Source of the DNA: Desulfarculales bacterium UBA696
GTDB taxonomy: Bacteria > Desulfobacterota > Syntrophobacteria > Syntrophobacterales > Syntrophobacteraceae
Length of the DNA stretch: 64,000 nt
Direction: 5' to 3'
Assembly: GCA_002298995.1 (NCBI GenBank)
Contig: DBMO01000002.1
Coordinates: forward strand, 233,864 to 297,863
Shown here piece by piece: positions 7,594 to 15,844 of this stretch; position 1 is the first letter of the stretch, and each line of letters opens with the position of its first letter. A program made the position numbers and the translations under genes. The notes under the pieces are model-generated. The model had not been told where the DNA came from. It ran no database searches and was given only the letters and a program-made list of their open reading frames with translations.

Positions 7594-8226
7594 CTATTTC
7601 TTTTTCGCGGGCGCAGGAGGTCCTGGCCCCTTCTTCACGATCGGTGTTTCCAGAAATCTGTAAGTATTCATAGTGCATTGCACCTGAAGCAATTGCTTGT
7701 CAGCCTGCCGGCTGAGTGTTAGCGACTCAACCCGCAGGATCCTGTTCAGCTTGCTTACGCTGTCCAAAAAAACGCCCAGATCATTGTATGTCCCCAGCAG
7801 ATCGATCCGGATGGGAATCGCCGCATAAAACTCCTGGGGCACCTCTGACTGAGGCTGGAATAGAATATTCTCCAATCCGACCTGGGAGCCAAGTCGCGAA
7901 ATATTCTCCAGAAGGGCAGGGATTTCCTTTTGGTCCGGAAGGAAGGTCATCAGTTCCGCTAGTTCCTCCTCGGCTTGAGCCAAATCCTTTTCGAGCTGCC
8001 CCACTTTGGCCGCGGCGGCCTTAAGGGAAACGAGCTTCTGCTCCTGCTGGGCAAGATCGCTCTTCAGGCGGGCGGTCGTGTCCATCTGGTCCTGGTATTT
8101 CAAGAAGTAAAAAGCGGCCGCGAGCAATACGAAAGTGGCCACAAAGAGCATCACTTTCTGGTTTGAAGGCAGGCCCGTCATCTTTTCATGGACAACAGAG
8201 AAAGAAGGAATCGGAATTTTTTTCAT
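7594..8226 (-). CDS. pilO: Type IV pilus inner-membrane protein PilO
   Basis: A 210-residue protein with a short cytoplasmic start, one membrane segment (about residues 24-42, VMLFVATFVLLAAAFYFL), a coiled coil (about 50-95) and a C-terminal ferredoxin-like domain (about 100-195, with LLENISRLGSQVGLENILF and IRIDLLGTYNDLGVFLDSVSKL). It forms the inner-membrane alignment complex with PilM and PilN. The start ATG overlaps the pilN stop by four bases. The tail KKGPGPPAPAKKK is unusually proline- and lysine-rich. In most bacteria pilP follows; here pilQ comes next after 69 bases. Confidence 0.9.
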   Translation of the reverse strand: MKKIPIPSFSVVHEKMTGLPSNQKVMLFVATFVLLAAAFYFLKYQDQMDTTARLKSDLAQQEQKLVSLKAAAAKVGQLEKDLAQAEEELAELMTFLPDQKEIPALLENISRLGSQVGLENILFQPQSEVPQEFYAAIPIRIDLLGTYNDLGVFLDSVSKLNRILRVESLTLSRQADKQLLQVQCTMNTYRFLETPIVKKGPGPPAPAKKK

Positions 8227-8810
8227 TGGCTTACATCTTTTATTTTCTTTTTGACTTCGGAAAAGGGAAAGAAACGATACGAAATCTGGAACTCCCTAAG
8301 TTTCTTGCTTTGCTTTTCGACCTGTCGTGATTGCACCAGGTTTATGCTGCCTTTTTCGCCGTAGGGAGAAGCCTCGAGATTGCGCATGAATTCGACAATT
8401 GCCTCATTACTCTGCGCCACTCCGTCGAGGACCATCGAGCCCGGCTTAAGGTTGAGTTTTTCGAACCACATCTTCTCAGGAGGCACCTGTAGGGCGAGAA
8501 GGGCCAAGACCCGAACAGCATTATCGCGGTCCTTCTTGAGATCCTTTATCAGCACACGCTTCTTGTCCACCATTTCTTTCTTCTCGGTAAGGTCCTTGAG
8601 CGCCTGTTCGTACCGTGCATACTTGGACACCTCACTCTTCACTCCCTGGAGTTTCACGTTGAGGGAGTTAATTTCATTTGCACCCTTGATCCACAACAGG
8701 GCAATGATGGCAAGCATGAGGCCGATACTCAGAAAATAGGCCGAGACAAACTGCCTGGCCAGTTCCTGCTTCCTCTTTACCCGTACCGGAAGTAGATTTA
8801 TCTGAATCAT
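8223..8810 (-). CDS. pilN: Type IV pilus inner-membrane protein PilN
   Basis: A 195-residue protein starting MIQINLLPVR, the conserved INLLP motif by which PilN binds PilM in the cytoplasm. One membrane segment (about residues 25-43) is followed by a coiled coil (about 48-100) and a periplasmic ferredoxin-like domain (about 105-190). It overlaps pilM and pilO by four bases at either end, so translation is coupled across the operon. It partners PilO in the alignment complex between the pilus motor and the secretin. Confidence 0.9.
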   Translation of the reverse strand: MIQINLLPVRVKRKQELARQFVSAYFLSIGLMLAIIALLWIKGANEINSLNVKLQGVKSEVSKYARYEQALKDLTEKKEMVDKKRVLIKDLKKDRDNAVRVLALLALQVPPEKMWFEKLNLKPGSMVLDGVAQSNEAIVEFMRNLEASPYGEKGSINLVQSRQVEKQSKKLREFQISYRFFPFSEVKKKIKDVSQ

Positions 8811-9865
8811 TTCTCTTTAGTCTTTCTTAGAGCCAGTCCAAGCGAAATCGCCATCTGAGGACCGATGTAGTCGATATACGCGGGGTCAAACTGGTTCGAG
8901 TCGTACTGGGTCCGCGAGATGGGATTGAAAATCTCTACGGGAACATCCATGTTTTCCTGGAAAACCTTATCGAGACCCGGAATGCGGGATGAGCCGCCGC
9001 TGATGTAGAGCGCCTTGATCCTCTTGTCCGGATAGTTGTTATAGTAAAAGTCCACGGCCCGGCTGTACTCGTTTAACCAGCCCCTTACCGTGGAAACGAA
9101 GATTTCCTCTATTTCCCTTGCCGGATAGTTTTCGACCGATTCACCCAGCTTGACGTTTTCCGCCTCTTCGTCGGTAATCTTGAAGTGGTCCCTTATCGTG
9201 TCGGTTATCTGGTTGCCGCCTATGGAAATGCCTCGTGTAAAGATGGGCGTTCCCTTACAGGTAATGTTCATTACGGCCTTGCTCGCACCGATGTCGAGCA
9301 GGGCGATACTTTCTTCATCCTGTCCATGCGTGGCTTCGAACGCATTGCCGAGTGCGAAGAAATCAACATCGACCACATAAGGCTCGAACCCCGAAAGCTT
9401 CAAAAGGTTGTTATAGTCGCCAACGGATTCCTTTTTTGCCGCGACCAGGAGTACCTCCATAAAATTGGCGCGGTCCTTCACAACATCAAGCACCTGATAA
9501 TCTATGTCCACCTCTTCGACGTTGTAAGGAATATACTGGCCCAGTTCGGCTTGCATCCTGGCCTCAAGCTCTTCTTCGGTCATCGTGGGAAGCTCGATTT
9601 TCTTTATCATCACGTCGTATCCGGAGATGCAGATCGCGGCGGGTTTCTTGTGAACCTTCAAGTGAGTAGTCAACTGCCGGACGGCGCTCGCGACGATCTC
9701 GGGCTTGACCACCCGACCTTCCACCAAGACATCCTTGGGCATGGGCACAATTCCCATGCTGATGAGCTTAGGCCTGGCATCGCCAGAGCGCACCTGCACC
9801 ATCTTGATGCTGTGGGTGCCTATGTCCAGCCCTATTAGATTTTCTGTTCTCGAGATTAGCGACAT
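8807..9865 (-). CDS. pilM: Type IV pilus assembly ATPase-fold protein PilM
   Basis: An actin-like (FtsA-fold) protein of about 352 residues. The nucleotide-binding pieces are visible: NLIGLDIGTHSIKMVQV near the start, ALLDIGASKAVMNI in the middle and KALYISGGSSRIPGLDKVF near the end. PilM is cytoplasmic and docks PilN at the inner membrane. The frame could begin at TTG 9883, but the chosen ATG 9865 gives the usual PilM N-terminus MSLISR; GGAGA stands upstream at slightly long spacing. First gene of the leftward pil operon and divergent from lepB. Confidence 0.9.
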   Translation of the reverse strand: MSLISRTENLIGLDIGTHSIKMVQVRSGDARPKLISMGIVPMPKDVLVEGRVVKPEIVASAVRQLTTHLKVHKKPAAICISGYDVMIKKIELPTMTEEELEARMQAELGQYIPYNVEEVDIDYQVLDVVKDRANFMEVLLVAAKKESVGDYNNLLKLSGFEPYVVDVDFFALGNAFEATHGQDEESIALLDIGASKAVMNITCKGTPIFTRGISIGGNQITDTIRDHFKITDEEAENVKLGESVENYPAREIEEIFVSTVRGWLNEYSRAVDFYYNNYPDKRIKALYISGGSSRIPGLDKVFQENMDVPVEIFNPISRTQYDSNQFDPAYIDYIGPQMAISLGLALRKTKEK

Positions 9866-9936
9866 AATAAAAACTGTCTCCAAATTTTCAATTAATTATT
9901 GACTTCTCACGGTTTTCATCAATTTACCATCATCGC

Positions 9937-9965
9937 TTGAAACCTTGCAAGAAACTTATTACACT
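9937..9965 (+). promoter_or_regulatory. Probable sigma-70 promoter of lepB
   Basis: TTGAAA at 9937-9942 and TACACT at 9960-9965 are separated by 17 bases, a good vegetative promoter match. It points at the signal peptidase gene, which begins 41 bases downstream. The divergent pilM promoter must lie in the same 140-base gap. Confidence 0.5.
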
Positions 9966-10006
9966 AACTGCTTATGCCAAATTCATTCGGGTGAGAGGAG
10001 TTTAAA

Positions 10007-10678
10007 TTGAAATTCGCTACTGAAACGCCAAACGAAAAAATCAGGCAAAAAAGCCTTGTCCGGGAATACGGCGAGGCGATGATAATCGCCATCCTCCTGG
10101 CCCTTTTCATTCGAGCCTTCGTTGTCCAGGCATTCAAAATCCCGTCCGGATCCATGAAGCCGACCCTTTTGATCGGCGATCATATATTGGTAAACAAATT
10201 CATTTATGGGATAAAGATCCCGATCATTAACAAAGAAGTAGTTCACATCGGCGATCCGAAAAGGTTCGACGTTGTCGTTTTCCAGTACCCGGTCGACCCG
10301 TCCAAAGATTTTATCAAAAGGGTCATAGGGTTACCAGGGGATACGGTGCAAATTAAAGATAAAAAAGTGTACGTTAACGACCATCCCCTGGATGAACCTT
10401 ACGCGGTGTTTTCAACCAATACCGTCCTGCCCGCCGGCGTCAGCCCCAGGGACAATATGGGGCCGCTGGTTGTCCCTCCAAATTCCATCTTCGTCATGGG
10501 CGACAATCGCGATGAGAGCTACGACAGCCGCTTCTGGAAATTTGTGGACCTGAACGACCTCAAAGGCGAAGCCTTTATCATCTACTGGTCGTGGAACCAA
10601 GACGGCGAAATTGGCGCCACAACTTCGTCCTCCGAGGGCTATGTCCGCTGGAACAGGATCGGCAAGCTGCTCGAATAA
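10007..10678 (+). CDS. lepB: Signal peptidase I
   Basis: A 223-residue membrane serine protease that removes signal peptides from exported proteins. One N-terminal membrane segment (about residues 24-42) leads into box B with the nucleophile Ser49 (KIPSGSMKPTL); the general base is Lys104 in FIKRVIGLPGD; box E is MGDNRDESYDSR. It starts at TTG 10007, preceded by GGAG; there is no good ATG nearby. Length and single membrane span fit the short bacterial form. A possible hairpin of six G/C-rich pairs (10701-10721) follows. Many signal peptides in this window would be substrates. Confidence 0.95.
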   Translation: MKFATETPNEKIRQKSLVREYGEAMIIAILLALFIRAFVVQAFKIPSGSMKPTLLIGDHILVNKFIYGIKIPIINKEVVHIGDPKRFDVVVFQYPVDPSKDFIKRVIGLPGDTVQIKDKKVYVNDHPLDEPYAVFSTNTVLPAGVSPRDNMGPLVVPPNSIFVMGDNRDESYDSRFWKFVDLNDLKGEAFIIYWSWNQDGEIGATTSSSEGYVRWNRIGKLLE

Positions 10679-10798
10679 CCCTCGCCGATGCGGCCCTGAC
10701 GCCGGTTTAGTGGGTACCGGCTGTTTCCTCTACCCCATTTTGTCAAATAACCGCCGCTTATGCCGCAACCGGGACAAAATCCCGAGAGGATGCGGGAG

Positions 10799-12007
10799 CT
10801 AATCTGCGTAGAGCCGACACTGCTCGCGTTGCAGCTCGTACTCGGCCAGGCCGCCACTCCATTCCGACTCGAGGATATCCAGGTCTTCTCCCGCCTCGAT
10901 TCGGCGCCGCACCGGGCCGCTTCCGATAAGAATGTCTATGGGAAGCTTCTCCCATTCGTATTCGTAAGGCGGATCAAGCCACCGAAACTCTTCCGGATGT
11001 TCCGCTAGAAGGGCCTGGATAATGGCCAGGCCCGTCCTGTAGGGTTTGAACCCTTTCTTGTCCGTAATATGCACTTGGAACCCGAAGCAGGGCTCCCCTT
11101 TATACTTGTCGAAAGCCGGCTCGAAGACCACCGGCCTTAAAACCGCCCCGCGCATTGCGGACTTTTCAAGCCTGTCGAATACCCGCGCCTGATCAATCCA
11201 CGGTGCGCCGAAGATCTGGAAGGGGATGGTTGTGCCGCGTCCCTCGCTCACGTTTGTTCCCTCCAGGAGAACCATGCCGGGATAGAGCAGCGAGGTCTCC
11301 CAGGTGGGCATGTTGGGCGATGGAAAAATCCAGTGAAGGCCGAGATCGCCATAAAAGCGGCTTCGCCTCCAGCCGCGCATGCCGATCACCTCGAGGTCGC
11401 AATCCATACAGGCCTCGGATCGGATCAAGCCGGCAAATTCGCCTGGTGTCAACCCATGTCGCATTGGGACCTTGTACCTTCCAACAAAGGAGCGGAACTC
11501 CACATCGGGCAGGTTTCCTTCAATTTCCGTACCAGTAATTGGGTTGGGCCTGTCCAGGACAACCACTTTTACCCCGGCGAGCGCGGCGGCCTCCATGCAC
11601 AGTCCCATCGTTGTCGTATAGGTGTAGACGCGGGTACCCACATCCTGCAGATCGATGATTAGAATATCAATCATGTCAAGGGCTTCCGCGGGAGGCACGC
11701 GGGTCTCCGCGTAAAGGCTCACGACTGGTATCCGAAGGGCCTCATCGCGACCGTCCGCCGACTCGATCATGTTCGCCTGTTTTTCGGAATAGAAGCCGTG
11801 CTGAGGAGAAAAAAGGCAGGACAAACGCCCCCCGGAAGCGATTATCAGCTCTCTTACATGCCTTAGCGAACCGGAAACCGAGGCCTGGTTCGACAAAAGC
11901 CCGAGCCGTGCCGAGCGCAGCCACTGAGGGGGAGAATCTATCAAACGCTCGCATCCAAGAAGGAATGAATCTTCTGACATCTTATTGTCCAAGTTTAGCT
12001 TGTGCAT
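10799..12007 (-). CDS. DUF1343 family protein, NamZ-type exo-beta-N-acetylmuramidase
   Basis: A 402-residue protein covering the whole DUF1343 (NamZ) family. Diagnostic stretches are RLGLLSNQASVSG, LFSPQHGFYSEKQANM, IDILIIDLQDVGTRVYTYTTTM, VVLDRPNPITG, and FPSPNMPTWETSLLYPGM with EGTNVSEGRGTT. NamZ from Bacteroidetes and Bacillus splits terminal N-acetylmuramic acid from peptidoglycan fragments, so cell-wall recycling is the likely role here. No signal peptide is seen, which suggests a cytoplasmic enzyme. The start could also be ATG at 11980. It is a single gene, convergent with lepB. Confidence 0.88.
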   Translation of the reverse strand: MHKLNLDNKMSEDSFLLGCERLIDSPPQWLRSARLGLLSNQASVSGSLRHVRELIIASGGRLSCLFSPQHGFYSEKQANMIESADGRDEALRIPVVSLYAETRVPPAEALDMIDILIIDLQDVGTRVYTYTTTMGLCMEAAALAGVKVVVLDRPNPITGTEIEGNLPDVEFRSFVGRYKVPMRHGLTPGEFAGLIRSEACMDCDLEVIGMRGWRRSRFYGDLGLHWIFPSPNMPTWETSLLYPGMVLLEGTNVSEGRGTTIPFQIFGAPWIDQARVFDRLEKSAMRGAVLRPVVFEPAFDKYKGEPCFGFQVHITDKKGFKPYRTGLAIIQALLAEHPEEFRWLDPPYEYEWEKLPIDILIGSGPVRRRIEAGEDLDILESEWSGGLAEYELQREQCRLYAD

Positions 12008-12394
12008 GAATTCGATTACAAGCCTACATCCAATGGCTTAAGATTTCAATGCTCCGATCCGGCGCTGATGCGGTCCCACTATTACGAATTCGTATCCCAA
12101 AGCTCAAAAACCGAACTGCCAGGCCGAATCGTTAAAAACGTCAGGCCGAGCCGCCATCTTCTATTATGTGGGACAGGCTCTCCAGTCTGCCGAAAAATCC
12201 CGGGCTCAGGCGACGAAATTTTGACAAAAAGCGACCGGGGTGTCAGGATTTTATTGACCCTTTCCGCCGAGTTCGCCAAAATCCGAGCCGATTTGTCCGT
12301 TCCGGGGGAAGTTATCGGAAAAACAAGACCTCCCCTGATGAAATGCACGGATAATAACCCTGCGCTGTAAAAACAGAAAGGAATTTCCAGGTCC
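12008..12394. other. Intergenic region between divergent genes
   Basis: 387 bases between the NamZ-type gene and the FAD oxidase gene. Frames here are short, lack ribosome binding sites and have no recognisable product. It should contain two divergent promoters. I see no RNA gene. Confidence 0.5.
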
Positions 12395-13798
12395 ATGCCT
12401 CTGCCCCTTAAGGAAATTTGCTCGATTGTAGGAAAAAAGCACCTCTCCACGGCCCCCGAGGACCTCCACTGCTACAGCTTCGATGCCAGCAAAATGCAGT
12501 TTCGCCCCGAAGCTGTGGCCTTTCCGGGTAGCGCGGCCGAAATCTCCGAGATTGTGAAGCTCGCAAACCGGGAACGGTTTGCGCTCTATCCAAGGGGATC
12601 CGGTTCGGGAATGGTGGGGGCGTGCCTTGCCAGGGACGGCGGTCTGGTGGTCGTTACAAACCGTCTGAACAGAATAATCGAAATCGACGCGGACAACATG
12701 GTGGCGGTTGTCGAACCGGGGGTCGTGACGGGAGACTTCCAGAAAGCGTCGGCCAAAGTGGGGCTTCTATACCCCCCGGACCCCGCGAGCCTTCCCTTCT
12801 CGACCATGGGCGGAAACGTTGCCATGTGCTCGGGGGGCCCAAGAGCAGTAAAATACGGCGTAACCCGCGACTACATTCTGGGACTCGAGGTGGTGCTTCC
12901 AACCGGAGATATCGTTCGCACCGGGACCCGAACAATGAAGGGAGTAGTTGGCTACGATCTCACAAGGCTCATGACCGGCTCCGAAGGCACACTCGGGATA
13001 TTCACCTCGATCACGGTCCGCCTAGTGCCCGCGCCCGAATCCGTGCGCACGCTTACCGCCGTCTTTCCGAAAATCGACGATGCCGCCCGAGCCGTTGCCG
13101 AAATACTCAAAAACCGCATCATACCCTCGACCATGGAGTTAATGGACCAGGCAACCATCCAGGCCGTCGAAAATTACCTGCATGCCGGCCTGCCCGCCGA
13201 TGCAGAGGCCATAATGCTTATCGAAGTTGACGGGCCCGACATTGTGCTTGACGGCCAACTGGAAAAAATCGGGCAAATCTGCCAAAGCTGCGGCGCATCC
13301 AGGATTGATGCCGCCCGCACCGAACCCGAACGGGAAAAGCTCTGGCAGGCCAGAAGGTCCATATCGCCCGCCCTTGGCCGGATCAAGCCGGGAAAAATCA
13401 ACGAAGACGTCACCGTCCCGCGCTCAAAAATCCCCGCGCTCGTTCGCGCAATAAGGGACTTGGCCGACAAATACAACCTCATTATCGTCTGCTTCGGCCA
13501 TGCCGGGGACGGCAACATCCACACCAACATAATGCTCGACAGAAAAAACCCCGACGAGGCAAAACGCGCGGCAAAAGCGGTGGAGGAGCTTTTCAAAATA
13601 GTTCTGGACCTACATGGCACCCTGTCCGGCGAGCACGGCATCGGCATCGCCAAATCCCCCTTTATCGAGATGGAAGTCGGCCCCGGCGGCCTGGAGGCCA
13701 TGCGCCGCATAAAACAGGCCCTCGACCCGCTAAATATCATGAACCCCGGAAAGATGTTCGTGCCGGACAGGAGTTTTTTGGAGGGGGATTTTGGATAA
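12395..13798 (+). CDS. glcD: FAD-linked oxidase, glycolate/D-lactate dehydrogenase GlcD type
   Basis: A 467-residue flavoprotein. The PCMH-type FAD-binding domain spans about residues 38-215 (AVAFPGSAAEISEIVKLAN, LYPRGSGSGMVGAC, STMGGNVAMCSGGPRAVKYG); the C-terminal cap domain has the conserved CFGHAGDGNIHTNIM and GTLSGEHGIG motifs. Members oxidise D-lactate, glycolate or related 2-hydroxy acids and pass electrons to an Fe-S partner. No glcE/glcF or Fe-S subunit is next to it, so partner and substrate are open. Single gene; the following gene is convergent. Confidence 0.88.
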   Translation: MPLPLKEICSIVGKKHLSTAPEDLHCYSFDASKMQFRPEAVAFPGSAAEISEIVKLANRERFALYPRGSGSGMVGACLARDGGLVVVTNRLNRIIEIDADNMVAVVEPGVVTGDFQKASAKVGLLYPPDPASLPFSTMGGNVAMCSGGPRAVKYGVTRDYILGLEVVLPTGDIVRTGTRTMKGVVGYDLTRLMTGSEGTLGIFTSITVRLVPAPESVRTLTAVFPKIDDAARAVAEILKNRIIPSTMELMDQATIQAVENYLHAGLPADAEAIMLIEVDGPDIVLDGQLEKIGQICQSCGASRIDAARTEPEREKLWQARRSISPALGRIKPGKINEDVTVPRSKIPALVRAIRDLADKYNLIIVCFGHAGDGNIHTNIMLDRKNPDEAKRAAKAVEELFKIVLDLHGTLSGEHGIGIAKSPFIEMEVGPGGLEAMRRIKQALDPLNIMNPGKMFVPDRSFLEGDFG

Positions 13799-13907
13799 CG
13801 GGATAGTTGCCCACATTTTGACCATACAGATGAAAACTCAAAAACCGGACAAATTGCTCTTTGCTCTATAATAAATTGTTCAGTTATCGAATCCCACAAA
13901 AGTATAA

Positions 13908-13938
13908 AAAAGGCAGAGCCATCGCTGACCCTGCCTTC
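13908..13938 (-). terminator. Possible terminator of the PEP-CTERM gene
   Basis: On the minus strand GGCAG and CTGCC arms pair around a loop, with one more G/C pair beyond a mismatch, and are followed by TTTTTT. It lies just after the stop of the PEP-CTERM gene. The stem is imperfect. Confidence 0.45.
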
Positions 13939-13962
13939 CGCTTCACAATATGCGACTGTTAA

Positions 13963-14613
13963 CTAAGATCCAAGCTTCTTTCTAACTGAAACGAGACCGA
14001 CCAGACCGGAACCTATAAGTAACAAGGTGCAGGGTTCAGGAACTTGAGCACCACTCGCTCGGCCGAGGGTAACGTTATCTATAGCCGGTCCACTGCCAAT
14101 TCCTTGTGCGGATGCAATAGAAAAACCTGTAAAATACTCACCTGTACCGGCGGTAAATCCATAAAAATTAGGAGACAAGCTCGCGTTTGGCACGCTAAGG
14201 CCAGGGAAGGTGTAGCCCGCCAGATTCGTAGTTACGGTGAAGGTCATTTGGGAGTCAGCACCAATATACCCCAAGTCCAAAGCAAACATGTTGAAATGGG
14301 TACTGGTGTCGATATTGGCAGTAAGAGGACTCCAGAAATCGTAAACCAAAACATTACTGATGGGAAGATAGAAGGTTGTCGGCCCAGCAATGAGATTCTT
14401 ACCCGATGTATATGTTACACCGTGACTGGTCCACGGGTCGCCCGGATAGGTAAAACCACTGCCGAAATCTTCGAATCCGTAATTGTAATCAATAGTTCCT
14501 TGTGCATTAAACGCGGTTCGCAGGTTGTAGGTTGTTAGGTTCGCTGACGCCGGCGCCTGAATGCCAAGGCCCAAGATTCCGCAAATAGCAAGCAAAAACA
14601 ATAACTTTTTCAT
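13963..14613 (-). CDS. PEP-CTERM sorting domain protein
   Basis: A 216-residue exported protein. It has a signal peptide (MKKLLFLLAICGILGLGI) and a C-terminal sorting signal made of VPEP, a hydrophobic segment (TLLLIGSGLVGLVSV) and a basic end RKK. This is the PEP-CTERM signal, which exosortase recognises for cell-surface anchoring or release in bacteria that make exopolysaccharide. The middle part is rich in Thr, Ser, Gly and aromatic residues and has no domain I recognise beyond the general beta-rich look of such proteins. No exosortase gene is in this window. Confidence 0.88.
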   Translation of the reverse strand: MKKLLFLLAICGILGLGIQAPASANLTTYNLRTAFNAQGTIDYNYGFEDFGSGFTYPGDPWTSHGVTYTSGKNLIAGPTTFYLPISNVLVYDFWSPLTANIDTSTHFNMFALDLGYIGADSQMTFTVTTNLAGYTFPGLSVPNASLSPNFYGFTAGTGEYFTGFSIASAQGIGSGPAIDNVTLGRASGAQVPEPCTLLLIGSGLVGLVSVRKKLGS

Positions 14614-15065
14614 TATCTCTCTTTTTGATTTTGAGTTAATGGAAAAGAAAAGGTCAGTGCCATATGGTTTTCAACTAGCAAACAATACCGAATCGAACAA
14701 CTCATGTAGCTGGGTGCAAACTTTGTTCCAGTGGCCTTTTTTATACAGCAGCAGTTCGTGCCTAACGCATAAGTCAGCGATATAATTGCTGTAGGTTGCA
14801 GCTCATGTCACCAATCTGAGTGGGTGTCTATGGATAATCCGTAGCAGGGAATTGTAAATAAAACCGACAAGGGTTAACAGAAATGCTAGGGCACCCTGTT
14901 TAAATAACATGATTACAATAGCTTACCCAAATAACTCGACTGCAAAAAAATTTTACAGTCAAAACTGTTAAGCGAGGGGCTAAGGCAGGCAACGAGAAAC
15001 TGGACAAAACGGCAGAAGTGGCCAGGCAGATTATCCTCCCACGGGGTTTGTGCCGGCGCGGCTTT
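14614..15065. other. Upstream region of PEP-CTERM gene, no other gene seen
   Basis: 452 bases upstream of the PEP-CTERM gene and downstream of the Uma2 gene. It is AT-richer than its surroundings and holds only short frames without ribosome binding sites. Promoter elements for the PEP-CTERM gene must lie at its left end. Confidence 0.45.
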
Positions 15066-15641
15066 TCAGGCTGGAGGGATTGTCTCGAACCACAGGCTGC
15101 CCAGGTCGATTTCTACTTCGTTGAACGGTTCCGCCCTTACTTTGTCGTTATCGGCGTGGGTCTCCAGGAGCATCCATTTGCCTGATTCGAGTTTATAAAC
15201 ATCGAGCGTCCTGTTTGCTGGATCGATAAGCCAGAAGTATCCCACCCCGTACCGGGCATAGACAGGCATCTTTTTAGTTTTATCGATGCGAACGGTATTT
15301 GGTGAGATTATTTCGCAAACCCAGTCAGGGCAAACAGAAACCCAGTTTGTTTCTTCAGCGATGGGGAATCGTTCGTTTCGCCACCCTACCAGATCGGGAA
15401 CAATTATATTGTCGCCCAGCCTTACTTCCAGCTTGTAGAGAATAATCCAGCCTCCGGGACCATTCTCGCCTAATTCGTAAGGAGCTATGAGCTTTGCGCT
15501 TAAAATTGTGGAGGCGCGGGCGTGTTCCCGTGATTGCCAGGGAGTTGTTACCAGCTTGCCGTCTATGATCTGTCCGACCATGTTGTCAGGAAGGTTGTAC
15601 AAATCGTCATAGGTGGCTATCTTCTTTGCCGACTCGGACAT
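15066..15641 (-). CDS. Uma2 family (DUF820) restriction-endonuclease-fold protein
   Basis: A 191-residue protein of the Uma2 family, which has a PD-(D/E)xK nuclease fold. The hallmarks are YDDLYNLPDNMVGQIIDGKL near the start, NIIVPDLVGWR, CPDWVCEIISPNT with the acidic and E residues of the active site, and RYGVGYFWLIDPANRTLDVY. These proteins are common in cyanobacteria and deltaproteobacteria; their role is not known, with mobile-element or defence links suggested. The start at 15641 is chosen because AAAGGAGG precedes it; an upstream ATG at 15668 lacks one. Confidence 0.85.
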   Translation of the reverse strand: MSESAKKIATYDDLYNLPDNMVGQIIDGKLVTTPWQSREHARASTILSAKLIAPYELGENGPGGWIILYKLEVRLGDNIIVPDLVGWRNERFPIAEETNWVSVCPDWVCEIISPNTVRIDKTKKMPVYARYGVGYFWLIDPANRTLDVYKLESGKWMLLETHADNDKVRAEPFNEVEIDLGSLWFETIPPA

Positions 15642-15844
15642 TTTGCCTCCTTTCGCGGCCCAGGACATTTCTGGATGCTGGCGTGACCGTTCAGATTATG
15701 GCGTTTTATGCACATGGAATCAAACAGATTCGATTTGTCCGATTTTTGATTAGAGACTTGCAGCGGCGGGCAGGAACGGTGGCCACGATAAAACCCTGTG
15801 TCCACCCTACAAGATCTTCATTCCTCCACGAAGGGGGGGGTTAT

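Noticed and set aside
10701..10721. Hairpin GCCGGT/ACCGGC after lepB as a terminator.
   Set aside because: The stem is only six pairs and the following T run is interrupted; it was not called as a terminator.
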